12,489 nucleotides of DNA from an uncultured Erysipelotrichaceae bacterium (GCA_947573745.1 CANPGX010000014.1:1-12489); one strand, 5' to 3'. Shown: positions 4,121-11,603, numbered from the stretch's first letter. Made by a program: numbers and translations. The notes: generated by a model not told the origin, from the sequence alone.

Positions 4121-6451
4121 ATGCAAGATGTCAATTCAGAAATTACATTACATGCATTACCTGTGATTTGTACTCGTGGGATGGTCGTTTTCCCAGGGAG
4201 TGATCTCACATTAGATGTAGGACGCCAAAAGAGCTTAAAAGCGATAGAAAATGGACATTTAATACATCAAGATCAAGTGATTCTTGTTTCACAAGTTAAT
4301 CCAGTTGATGAAGAGATAGATTATGAAAAAATTTATCATGTCGGTACATTATGTACGATCAAGAAGCGCATTCGTCGTGATAGTTTAGGAACGATCAAGT
4401 TGACTGTGACAGGGGTCGATCGTGTGGCTTTAAAAGATTTATACGATGACCAAGAAGCACTCTATACACATTATCAAGTTTTAATGGATGAACATGGTGA
4501 TGAATCAGAAGAAATTGCTTTAGTAAGACGCTTAAGCGAACAGATTGAAGCAACACCACTTACACCAGCTTTACCTAAACATGTAATGATGGCTTTGACC
4601 CAAGGGGTTTCTGCTGGTCAATTTGCTGATTCTATTGCGCAATATCTCAATACCAATATTCATACAAAACAACGTATGTTGGAAGAATGTAATACCAATC
4701 AACGTTTGTTGTTGTTGATGGCTTCTATGGAAGAAGAAAAGAATATTCAACGTATTGAAAATGAAATTAATCGTAAGGTAAGAGAAAGTGTTGATGAAAA
4801 TCAACGAGATTACTACTTACGTGAAAAATTAAGAGCTATTAAAGAAGAACTAGGAGAAAGTTCTAATCGTGATGATGATATTGATAATCTTGAAGAATTG
4901 ATGGAAAAACATCCTTATCCAAAACATGTTAAGGATAAGGTGGCTGAGGAGTTACGTCGTTATGAAATGATGCCACAAGCTTCAAGTGAAAGCAGTGTTA
5001 TTCGTACGTATTTAGATTGGTTAGTCAAGGTACCATGGTATCAAGAAACGAAGGATAATGATGATATCAAGAAAGTAGAACAAGTGCTTGATGAGGATCA
5101 TTATGGTTTAGAGAAAGTTAAGGAAAGAATTGTTGAACATTTGGCTGTTAAACAGATGACACAGTCACTAAAATCACCGATTATTTGTTTAGTAGGGCCT
5201 CCAGGAGTCGGAAAGACATCATTGGCAAAATCTATTGCCCGTGCTTTAGATCGTGAGTTTGTCAAAGCAAGTTTAGGTGGCGTCAAAGATGAATCAGAAA
5301 TTCGTGGACATCGCCGTACGTATTTAGGTAGTATGCCTGGACGTATTATTCAAGGGATGAAAAAAGCTGGTGTGATTAATCCGGTATTCTTATTAGATGA
5401 AATTGATAAGATGTCAAGTGATTATCGTGGTGACCCATCAAGTGCCATGTTGGAAGTTTTAGATCCAGAACAAAATTCACAGTTTTCGGATAACTATTTG
5501 GAAGAACCTTATGATTTATCTAAAGTATTGTTTATTGCTACAGCGAATACCTTAGATACGATTCCAGCACCATTACAAGATCGTTTGGAAATCATTGAAT
5601 TATCATCTTATACAGAACAAGAAAAATTGATGATTGCTAAGAACCATTTGATTCCTAAGCAACTTGTGATACATGGGCTGACGCTAGAACAATTAGCTTT
5701 AAGCGAAGAGGCTATCATGTGTTTGATTCGTCATTATACACGTGAGGCTGGCGTACGACAACTTGAACGTTATATTGCGAAAATTTGTCGTAAAGCTGTT
5801 TTAGCTATTTTGCGCGACCATCAAGAAAGTGTCTTTGTTGATGAGAAAGATCTTGAAGGTTATTTAGGTAAGAAAGTGTTTGATCATACAAAGATGCTTA
5901 AAGAGCCTCATGTGGGGGTTGTTACTGGTTTAGCTTATACGCAATTTGGTGGTGATATCTTACCAATAGAAGTAAACCATTTTGAAGGTAGTGGTAAACT
6001 CGTCATTACAGGGCAGTTAGGTGATGTCATGAAAGAATCAGCCAGCATTGCTTTAGACTATATTAAAGCGAATGCGAAAAAATATGGTATAGAGAAACAA
6101 GCTTTTGAAAAGCAAGATATTCATATTCATGTCCCTGAAGGAGCTGTCAAAAAAGACGGCCCAAGTGCTGGGGTAACTTTGACAACGGCAATTTGTTCGG
6201 CGTTCTTGAATAAACCAGTACGTCATGATATTGCGATGACAGGCGAAGTGACACTTCGTGGTGATGTTTTGCCTATTGGTGGACTTAAAGAAAAATCAAT
6301 TTCAGCTCATCGTTCAGGTATTCATACCATCTTTATCCCTAAGGATAATGAAAAAGATATCGAAGATATTCCAGAATCAGTCATGAAAGATATGGATATT
6401 ATTTTAGTGGATCATGTGGATACTGTCTTAGAGAAAGTGATTATTAAATAA
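4121..6451 (+). CDS. lon: ATP-dependent protease La (Lon)
   Basis: The 776-aa protein is a complete LonA. The N-terminal substrate-binding LON domain (about 10-205, beginning LPVICTRGMVVFPG) is followed by a coiled-coil stretch rich in E, K and R. The AAA+ module has Walker A GPPGVGKT at 359-366 and Walker B FLLDE with Asp426-Glu427. The C-terminal serine protease domain has the KDGPSAG motif with nucleophile Ser682 and GGLKEK with catalytic Lys725; their 43-residue spacing equals that of the E. coli Ser679/Lys722 dyad. Lon is a cytosolic hexamer that degrades misfolded and regulatory proteins. The start is supported by AAGGGGG (4108-4113) at 7-nt spacing. It lies downstream of tig, as in Bacillus but without clpX and lonB. 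I see no CIRCE or CtsR-type operator upstream, so heat-shock control is not evident. Its stop codon is inside a terminator hairpin. Confidence 0.98.
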   Translation: MQDVNSEITLHALPVICTRGMVVFPGSDLTLDVGRQKSLKAIENGHLIHQDQVILVSQVNPVDEEIDYEKIYHVGTLCTIKKRIRRDSLGTIKLTVTGVDRVALKDLYDDQEALYTHYQVLMDEHGDESEEIALVRRLSEQIEATPLTPALPKHVMMALTQGVSAGQFADSIAQYLNTNIHTKQRMLEECNTNQRLLLLMASMEEEKNIQRIENEINRKVRESVDENQRDYYLREKLRAIKEELGESSNRDDDIDNLEELMEKHPYPKHVKDKVAEELRRYEMMPQASSESSVIRTYLDWLVKVPWYQETKDNDDIKKVEQVLDEDHYGLEKVKERIVEHLAVKQMTQSLKSPIICLVGPPGVGKTSLAKSIARALDREFVKASLGGVKDESEIRGHRRTYLGSMPGRIIQGMKKAGVINPVFLLDEIDKMSSDYRGDPSSAMLEVLDPEQNSQFSDNYLEEPYDLSKVLFIATANTLDTIPAPLQDRLEIIELSSYTEQEKLMIAKNHLIPKQLVIHGLTLEQLALSEEAIMCLIRHYTREAGVRQLERYIAKICRKAVLAILRDHQESVFVDEKDLEGYLGKKVFDHTKMLKEPHVGVVTGLAYTQFGGDILPIEVNHFEGSGKLVITGQLGDVMKESASIALDYIKANAKKYGIEKQAFEKQDIHIHVPEGAVKKDGPSAGVTLTTAICSAFLNKPVRHDIAMTGEVTLRGDVLPIGGLKEKSISAHRSGIHTIFIPKDNEKDIEDIPESVMKDMDIILVDHVDTVLEKVIIK

Positions 6452-6475
6452 GCGTCTTTGATGACGCTTATTTTT
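6446..6475 (+). terminator. Terminator/attenuator at the lon stop codon
   Basis: AAATAAGCGTC (6446-6456) pairs perfectly over 11 bp with GACGCTTATTT (6463-6473), loop TTTGAT, with a five-T run 6471-6475. The lon TAA (6449-6451) is in the ascending arm. The engB Shine-Dalgarno starts at the next base. Confidence 0.8.
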
Positions 6476-6481
6476 GAGGAG
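6476..6481 (+). promoter_or_regulatory. Ribosome-binding site that sets the engB start
   Basis: GAGGAG lies 6 nt before ATG 6488. The frame is open from TTG 6458, but that codon is inside the terminator loop and has no Shine-Dalgarno. Confidence 0.8.
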
Positions 6482-6487
6482 AAAATC

Positions 6488-7075
6488 ATGTTAATCAAGG
6501 AAGCGAATTATTTATTAAGTGCAGCTTGGAAATCACAATGGCCTAGTGAAGATATGCCTGAAATTTGTTTGGCTGGACGCAGTAATGTAGGAAAATCAAG
6601 TTTTATCAATACTTTATGTCAGCGTAAAGTACTCGCTAAAGTGAGTGCAACACCAGGAAAGACACGTACACTCAATTTTTATGATATCAACCATGCTTTT
6701 AGATTAGTAGATGTTCCTGGTTATGGATATGCTAAGATCAATGATGACCTTAAAATTTCTTTTGGTAAAATGGTTGATGGCTATATTCGTCAACGAAAAA
6801 CATTAAAGGCAATGATCTTATTAGTGGATGCCAGACACAAGCCAACTAAAGATGATGTGAGCATGTATCAATATATGAAGCATTATGATATTCCTGTTAT
6901 CATTGTGGCTACCAAGGAAGATAAACTTAAACGTAATGATTTAAAAAAGAATAAGACTTTGATCATGACAACACTGGATATGGATCCTGATGACCATTTT
7001 GTTTATTTTTCAAGTTTGAAAAAAACAGGAAGAGAAGAAGTCTGGCAACTTTTAGAACCATATTTAGAGGGATAG
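6488..7075 (+). CDS. engB: Ribosome biogenesis GTP-binding protein EngB/YsxC/YihA
   Basis: The 195-aa product has the standard EngB length and all G-motifs: G1 GRSNVGKSS at 30-38, the G2 region with the family-specific TPGKTRTLNFY segment, G3 DVPGYG at 75-80, G4 TKED at 142-145 and a G5-like SS near the C-terminus. EngB is a cytosolic GTPase needed for late assembly of the large ribosomal subunit and is essential in many Firmicutes. Position directly after lon matches Bacillus (lonA-ysxC). The strong hairpin between lon and engB, with no promoter visible behind it, implies that engB is expressed by read-through at a reduced level or from a promoter inside lon. The stop codon TAG 7073-7075 is inside its own terminator stem. 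Confidence 0.95.
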   Translation: MLIKEANYLLSAAWKSQWPSEDMPEICLAGRSNVGKSSFINTLCQRKVLAKVSATPGKTRTLNFYDINHAFRLVDVPGYGYAKINDDLKISFGKMVDGYIRQRKTLKAMILLVDARHKPTKDDVSMYQYMKHYDIPVIIVATKEDKLKRNDLKKNKTLIMTTLDMDPDDHFVYFSSLKKTGREEVWQLLEPYLEG

Positions 7076-7093
7076 TTTTTTACTATCCTTTTT
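7070..7093 (+). terminator. Terminator of engB
   Basis: GGATAGT (7070-7076) pairs with ACTATCC (7082-7088) around a five-T loop, followed by five T (7089-7093). The engB stop is in the ascending arm, and the -35 of the recG promoter lies in the loop and descending arm. Confidence 0.9.
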
Positions 7094-7107
7094 AGATATG
7101 ATATAAT
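7079..7107 (+). promoter_or_regulatory. Promoter of recG overlapping the engB terminator
   Basis: TTTACT (7079-7084), a 17-bp spacer and consensus TATAAT (7102-7107), with TG at 7099-7100 giving an extended -10. The leader is about 27 nt, with AAGGAG at 7128-7133, 7 nt before ATG 7141. Confidence 0.75.
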
Positions 7108-7140
7108 GTTCAAAGAAATCATAGGGCAAGGAGAGAAAAA

Positions 7141-9131
7141 ATGCTTGATCACATGTCAATAGAAGTTTTAAAATTAACGCCTAAACGTTTAGAAGCACTT
7201 CATGATTTAGGGATAGAGACGATTCAAGATCTTTTAACTTATTATCCTTATCGCTATGAAAAGATAGAAGAAATACCTCCTGAAGCTTCAAAAGGTAAGG
7301 TTATTATTGAAGGTGAAGTGGTGAGTGCACCCAAGATTTTTTATCGTGGTAAATTATCAACCATGACATTTTCATTCATTTATCATACGCATACCTATCA
7401 AGTCACTATTTTTAATCGTCATTTTTTAAGACCTCATTTGACGATGGGAAGACGTATTGTCGTGATAGGAACTTGTGAAAAAGGACGCATTGTAGCCAGT
7501 GATATTAAATTAGATTCATTAGCTTCTTTACAAGGTATTCATCCTGTCTATACGACAAAAAATAATTTGAGTCAAAAAGTGTTATCTTCTATCATCGCCA
7601 ATGCACTGAGTCATTATCGTCAAGAGATTGAAGAACTTGTCCCAGATCAATATATTCATAAACATCGTTTGATCAGCAAGGCTGAAGCAATACAATATAT
7701 TCATTTTCCTGATGATGAGATGTCTCTTAAGGAAGCATTACGTTATTTAAAGTATGAAGAATTTCTTATTTTTCAATTAACGATGCAATGGAAGAAGCAG
7801 ACATTAAAAAAAGAAGTTTTTAAGAAGAAAAAGAATTTTGATGAAACAAAGATCAAACAATTTATTCACCAATTACCCTTTCATTTAACACCAGATCAAG
7901 ATACAGCCATCCAAGAAGTATTACATGATTTAAAGAGTGACCAAACAATGTATCGCTTGATTCAAGGTGATGTAGGTTGTGGAAAAACTTTAGTTGCTTC
8001 TATAGGACTTTATGCATGTGTTTTAGCGGGGTATCAAGGTGCTTTGATGGCACCTACTGAAATTTTGGCTCATCAACATATGTTATCGTTACAAAAATTA
8101 TTTGAACATACCCCTTTAAGGATAGCTTTATTGACAGGGCATTTATCTACTAAAGAAAAAGAAAGTATCTATCAAGATTTAGAACAGGGATGTGTGGATT
8201 TGGTTGTTGGGACGCATGCCTTGATTCAAGACAGAGTTATTTTTAAGAATTTAGGATTAGTAATTGCTGATGAACAACATCGCTTTGGTGTTGAACAGCG
8301 TCGCTTACTCAAGAATAAAGGAAAGATGGTTGATTTCTTATTGATGAGTGCAACACCTATTCCAAGGACATTAGCTTTATCTATGTTTGGAGATATGGAT
8401 GTATCTACGATCAAAACCATGCCTCAAGGAAGAAAACCAGTCATGACAAAATTTTTTGCCAGTCGTTCCATGAAGCCTTTTTTAAAGGAACTTAAGGATT
8501 ATTTAAGTCATGGGGGACAATGTTATGTCGTATGTCCTTTGGTGGAGGCTTCCGAAGTGATGCAACAAAGAGATGCCTATAGCATTTATGAAGCGATGTC
8601 TCGTTATTTTAAAGGACAATATGAGGTTGGATGGATTCATGGAAAAATGAGCGATGAACTCAAAGAAGAAACGATGATGAGATTTAAAGAGAATCAACTA
8701 CAAATTCTTGTATCTACAACAACGCCAATATGATGGTCATCTATGATGCTGATCGTTTTGGTTTAAGTCAAATTCATCAGTTGCGAGGTCGTGTAGGTAG
8801 AGGAGATCAACAAGGTTATTGTTTTCTCTTATCTACACAAAAAAATGAAGAAACGTTAGAACGATTACGTTTTCTAGAACAACATCAGGATGGTTTTGAA
8901 ATTTCTGCTTATGATCTTAAATTGAGAGGTCCAGGTGAAGTTTTAGGTGAAAAACAAAGTGGGATACCTTCATTTCTTGTTGCTGACGTGTTTAAAGATT
9001 ATCCTATTTTAGAGGCTTCACAAAAAGATGCTTTAGAAATCATTGAATATTATATTCAGGATCATGATTATGAAAAGACTATGGCTAAAATTCAAAAACG
9101 TCTTTTAGAAAATAACAGTTATGTTGATTAG
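7141..9131 (+). pseudogene. recG: ATP-dependent DNA helicase RecG, disrupted by an apparent 28-nt deletion
   Basis: RecG is the monomeric superfamily 2 helicase that remodels stalled forks and Holliday junctions. The first frame (ATG 7141 to TGA 8731-8733, 530 codons) has the N-terminal wedge/OB domain, Walker A GDVGCGKT at 276-283 and the DEQH motif at 377-380, and reads correctly to LVSTT (523-527). It then gives TPI and stops. The homology resumes one frame over at 8724 as A-N-MMVIYDADRFG, with motif VI QLRGRVGRG, and runs to TAG 9129-9131. Family members have about ten residues (VIEVGVNVPN type) between these points. Two bases remain in place of 30, so the simplest explanation is loss of 28 nt at about 8716-8723, removing motif V. 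Restored length would be about 672 aa, normal for RecG. Flanking sequence is otherwise intact, so the lesion is recent or an assembly error. Confidence 0.9.
8730..9131 (+). pseudogene. 3' fragment of recG (C-terminal helicase part)
   Basis: The second piece of the broken recG could be read from ATG 8730, which overlaps the upstream stop TGA as ATGA, giving 133 aa with motif VI (QLRGRVGRG) and the RecG C-terminal domain. No Shine-Dalgarno precedes it, so only reinitiation after the truncated first part could express it. Motif V would still be missing from both pieces, so rejoined activity is unlikely. I regard it as debris of recG, not a separate gene. Confidence 0.8.
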
Positions 9132-9148
9132 TAAAATAAAATACTTCG

Positions 9149-9157
9149 TGGTATACT
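9149..9157 (+). promoter_or_regulatory. Extended -10 promoter of plsX
   Basis: TG-G-TATACT (9149-9157) lies 20 nt before the plsX start. TTGATT at 9124-9129 is too far upstream (22-bp spacer) to serve as a normal -35. Shine-Dalgarno AAGGAG at 9163-9168 precedes ATG 9178 by 9 nt. No FapR-type operator is visible. Confidence 0.5.
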
Positions 9158-9177
9158 AGAAAAAGGAGTGATAGAAA

Positions 9178-10161
9178 ATGATAAGATTAAGTGTAGATGC
9201 AATGAGTGGTGATTTAGGAAGTACAATTGTTCAAGAGGCTTGTGCTACTTTTGCCAAGAAACATGAAAATGTTTGTTTAAAGGTCGTGGGAAAAAAAGAA
9301 GAGTTGACCAGCTTAGAAACATATAAAAATATTGATATTATTGATGCCAGAGATGTCATGATGATGGATGAAAGCGTCATGAAAGTTAGAAGAAAGAAAG
9401 ACAGTAGTATGGTCAAAGCCATCACACTAGCCAAAGAAGATGAAGCAGATGCTGTTATTTCTTGTGGTTCAACAGGAGCTTTTTATATTAGTGCTATGTT
9501 GTTTTTACCACGTTTAGAAGGAGTTGAAAAATCTTGCTTGATGGCGACTTTGCCAACTTTAAATGGGCGCGGTGTATTGATGTTAGATGTCGGTGCAAAT
9601 GCTGAAAATACACCTTCACAATTGGTTGATTTTGCTTTGATGGGTTCAACTTATGCTAAGTATGTCTGGCATCGTGATGATCCTAAAGTAGCTTTATTAA
9701 ATATTGGTAGTGAAGAAAAAAAAGGTGACAGTATGCATCAAGAAACGTATCAATTATTGAAAGCATGTCCACAAATTCATTTTGTGGGTAATATTGAAGG
9801 TAAAGAGATGTTAAATGAACAAGTCGATGTCATTGTAACAGACGGGTTTACAGGGAATGTGGCGTTAAAAACGACAGAAGGCGTTGCCACACAATTGATG
9901 AAAGGTTTAAAACAAACCATGTTGTCTAGTACATGGAGTAAACTAGGAGCACTATTATCTAAAGGAGCTTTATCTTCTTTGAAGCAGAAATTTGACCCAA
10001 AGATGGTGGGAGGTGCTTTAATGATGGGATTTGTCAAACCTGTCATCAAGGCTCATGGTGCCAGTGATGCCACTGCTTTTGAAAGTGCCTTAAACCTTGC
10101 TTTAGAAATGGTTGAACAAGATGTTGTCAATAAAATGAAAGATGGGATGCATTCATTATGA
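9178..10161 (+). CDS. plsX: Phosphate acyltransferase PlsX
   Basis: The 327-aa protein matches PlsX in length and signature. It opens with RLSVDAMSGDLGS (usual form VDAMGGDxxP), followed by the V-K-x-R-x-K-K-DSSM segment, SCGSTGA near residue 100, MLDVGANAE and the VTDGFTGNVALKTTEG motif in the second half. The C-terminal part carries the MVGGALMMGF...IKAHGASDA segment. PlsX converts acyl-ACP and phosphate to acyl-phosphate, the acyl donor for PlsY in phosphatidic acid synthesis, and acts at the inner face of the membrane as a peripheral enzyme. In Bacillus plsX is preceded by fapR and followed by fabD, fabG and acpP; here it lies directly between recG and rnc with none of these. It overlaps rnc by ATGA (10158-10161), so the pair is translationally coupled. 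Its own promoter makes it independent of the broken recG. Confidence 0.96.
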   Translation: MIRLSVDAMSGDLGSTIVQEACATFAKKHENVCLKVVGKKEELTSLETYKNIDIIDARDVMMMDESVMKVRRKKDSSMVKAITLAKEDEADAVISCGSTGAFYISAMLFLPRLEGVEKSCLMATLPTLNGRGVLMLDVGANAENTPSQLVDFALMGSTYAKYVWHRDDPKVALLNIGSEEKKGDSMHQETYQLLKACPQIHFVGNIEGKEMLNEQVDVIVTDGFTGNVALKTTEGVATQLMKGLKQTMLSSTWSKLGALLSKGALSSLKQKFDPKMVGGALMMGFVKPVIKAHGASDATAFESALNLALEMVEQDVVNKMKDGMHSL

Positions 10162-10853
10162 AAATACTTGATTTTTTATTAAAAGAAAATATACCTTATC
10201 ATCACCTAGAAATTTATCGTGAAGCGTTCACACATTCTTCCTATGCCAATGAGGCGCATCGCCATCAAAAGGATTATGAACGTTTAGAATTTATGGGAGA
10301 TGCCGTTTTACAGTTATACGTCTCTGAATTCTTATTTAAATATTATCCACATAAATCAGAAGGCGAATTGACGACATTAAGATCTAAGTTAGTGCGGGAA
10401 GAAGCCCTAGCGAGATTTGCTCGCGAACTAGGACTAGGTGAACTCATTTATTTAGGTGTTGGTGAACAGCGAAGTGGTGGTCGTGATCGTGAATCTGTCT
10501 TAGCAGATATTTTTGAGTCTTTTATCGGTGCACTTTATTTAGATAGTGGTGTTAAAAGTGTCATCCGCATTTTAGAGAAAACGATTTATAAACATGTTTA
10601 TGAATCCAACTATGAAGATTTTGTGGATTATAAAACAAAACTACAAGAATTAGTACAAGCAGATGAAAGAAGAACAGTTGTGTATACTTTACTTTCTGAA
10701 ACCGGTCCAAGTAATGCACCTTTATTTAAAGTGGCTGTGCGTATGGATCAAACAACCTTAGGTGTAGGTGAAGGTACGAGTAAAAAACGGGCAGAGCAAG
10801 AAGCTGCGCGTGATGCTTTAAAGAAACTAGCCAAAACAGATTTAGACATTTAA
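10158..10853 (+). CDS. rnc: Ribonuclease III
   Basis: The 231-aa protein has the RNase III signature ERLEFMGDAVL at 41-51, with Glu44 and Asp48 in the positions of the E. coli metal ligands Glu41/Asp45. DRESVLADIFES supplies Asp117 and Glu120, equivalent to E. coli Asp114/Glu117. A double-stranded-RNA-binding domain occupies about 158-228 (DYKTKLQELVQ through the GTSKKRAEQEAARDAL end). It cleaves dsRNA as a homodimer in the cytosol and processes rRNA precursors. The gene starts inside the plsX stop (ATGA) with only a weak GATGGGATG upstream, which argues for coupled translation. In Bacillus rnc is followed by smc and ftsY; here a strong terminator ends the unit. All catalytic residues are present. 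Confidence 0.97.
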   Translation: MKILDFLLKENIPYHHLEIYREAFTHSSYANEAHRHQKDYERLEFMGDAVLQLYVSEFLFKYYPHKSEGELTTLRSKLVREEALARFARELGLGELIYLGVGEQRSGGRDRESVLADIFESFIGALYLDSGVKSVIRILEKTIYKHVYESNYEDFVDYKTKLQELVQADERRTVVYTLLSETGPSNAPLFKVAVRMDQTTLGVGEGTSKKRAEQEAARDALKKLAKTDLDI

Positions 10854-10864
10854 ATCTGTTTTTT
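10833..10864 (+). terminator. Terminator of the plsX-rnc unit
   Basis: AAAACAGATTTA (10833-10844) pairs perfectly over 12 bp with TAAATCTGTTTT (10851-10862), loop GACATT, followed by T to 10864. The rnc stop TAA starts the descending arm and the last rnc codons form the rest of the hairpin. Confidence 0.9.
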
Positions 10865-10895
10865 ATGTCATGAGCCTATCTATCATAGAAACTTT

Positions 10896-10966
10896 GTCAT
10901 AGTTTAAACTAGGAGGTCGATAATATGTATGATGCATATGCTTATATGCCACGTCATAGTTTAAAC
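10896..10966 (+). repeat. 14-bp direct repeat around the start of the LysM gene
   Basis: GTCATAGTTTAAAC occurs at 10896-10909 and 10953-10966, 57 bp apart. The first copy lies just upstream of the Shine-Dalgarno and extends into the perfect palindrome TAGTTTAAACTA (10900-10911). The second lies inside the coding region and encodes part of residues 10-14. It could be an operator pair or the trace of a local duplication. Confidence 0.5.
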
Positions 10967-11179
10967 AAGGCAGGAGAAATTTATTTATATAAGGTTGAAA
11001 AAGGAGATACCGTATATCAAATTGCACGTCAATTTAATTCTGATGTTGAATGGATCAAAGCTTTAAACCAATTAAATCAAGAAGCTTTGATTTATCCTGA
11101 TCAAGTTTTATTGATACCAGTGGTTTATCCAATGCCTAGACAAGACATGATGAATCGTGGCTATGAACTTTATTTTTAA
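10925..11179 (+). CDS. Small LysM-domain protein
   Basis: The 84-aa protein consists of a 20-residue Tyr-rich leader, one LysM domain (about 21-65, YKVEKGDTVYQIARQF...IYPDQVLLIP) and a short Met/Tyr-containing tail. LysM binds N-acetylglucosamine-containing glycans such as peptidoglycan. There is no signal peptide, lipobox or membrane segment, so standard secretion is not predicted. LysM proteins without export signals are known among spore-coat and cortex proteins assembled from the mother cell, and many Erysipelotrichia sporulate; a spore role is therefore possible but is inference. The start is very well supported by AGGAGGT (10911-10917) at 7-nt spacing. I could not find a convincing vegetative promoter in the 60-nt gap behind the rnc terminator. 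No terminator separates it from the next gene, so they may be co-transcribed. Confidence 0.75.
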   Translation: MYDAYAYMPRHSLNKAGEIYLYKVEKGDTVYQIARQFNSDVEWIKALNQLNQEALIYPDQVLLIPVVYPMPRQDMMNRGYELYF

Positions 11180-11216
11180 TGTATAAAATTGACAATCAAG
11201 CAAACACTAAGAATAA

Positions 11217-11222
11217 AGGAGG
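11217..11222 (+). promoter_or_regulatory. Ribosome-binding site that sets the lipoprotein start
   Basis: AGGAGG abuts ATG 11223 directly, leaving no spacer, but lies 6 nt before ATG 11229. The second ATG also gives a standard Met-Lys-Lys signal peptide start. Confidence 0.85.
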
Positions 11223-11228
11223 ATGACT

Positions 11229-11603
11229 ATGAAGAAAATCATCTTTTTATGCCTCACTTTATTATTAGTGGGATGTCAAAAAAAGGTTGAAGAAGATTCA
11301 TCGGTACCACAAGTTTATCAGGATGGTACTTATATGGCGACCGTACAAGGCTATGCTAGTGAGTTTGAAATAAGCGTAGAGTTAAAAGAGGATAAGATCG
11401 TGAAGATTACCATTGGTGAAAATGAAGAAACACCATCCATTGGCGGTGTTGCAGCTAGTCAGATGGCGCAAAAAATTCAAGAAGCCAATAGTACTGATGT
11501 CGATTTAATTGCAGGCGCTACGTATACGAGTACGGCAATTAAACAAGGTGTTGAAAATGCCTTGAGTCAAGCTAAAGCAGCTGCTTCTTCCAATCATTCA
11601 TAA
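11229..11603 (+). CDS. FMN-binding domain lipoprotein
   Basis: The 124-aa precursor starts with a lipoprotein signal peptide (MKK, hydrophobic core, lipobox LVGC with Cys16), so the mature protein should be lipidated and anchored on the outer face of the membrane. From about residue 30 it is an FMN_bind domain: YQDGTYMATVQGY opens it, followed by two beta-strands, and AGATYTS at 95-101 is the flavinylation motif. Thr100 is the expected residue for covalent FMN attachment by an ApbE flavin transferase, by analogy with NqrC/RnfG. Such small exported flavoproteins work in extracytosolic electron transfer (for example PplA-type extracellular electron transfer or fumarate-reductase-like chains). 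No ApbE, NADH dehydrogenase or quinone gene is in the window, so its partner is unknown. It lies 49 nt after the LysM gene, with no terminator between them. Confidence 0.88.
   Translation: MKKIIFLCLTLLLVGCQKKVEEDSSVPQVYQDGTYMATVQGYASEFEISVELKEDKIVKITIGENEETPSIGGVAASQMAQKIQEANSTDVDLIAGATYTSTAIKQGVENALSQAKAAASSNHS

Noticed and set aside
6458..6487. TTG start at 6458 for engB
   Set aside because: It lies in the terminator loop; GAGGAG 6476-6481 serves ATG 6488, and the product then has the normal family length.
8226..8697. Minus-strand open frames inside recG, tig, lon and plsX
   Set aside because: They are shadows of conserved plus-strand genes, without ribosome-binding sites or recognisable domains.
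11189..11217. TTGACA at 11189-11194 as promoter of the FMN lipoprotein gene
   Set aside because: The matching -10 position reads AATAAA and runs into the Shine-Dalgarno, leaving no room for a transcript start upstream of it.
11223..11228. ATG 11223 as start of the lipoprotein
   Set aside because: It touches the Shine-Dalgarno without spacing; ATG 11229 is correctly spaced and begins a normal signal peptide.
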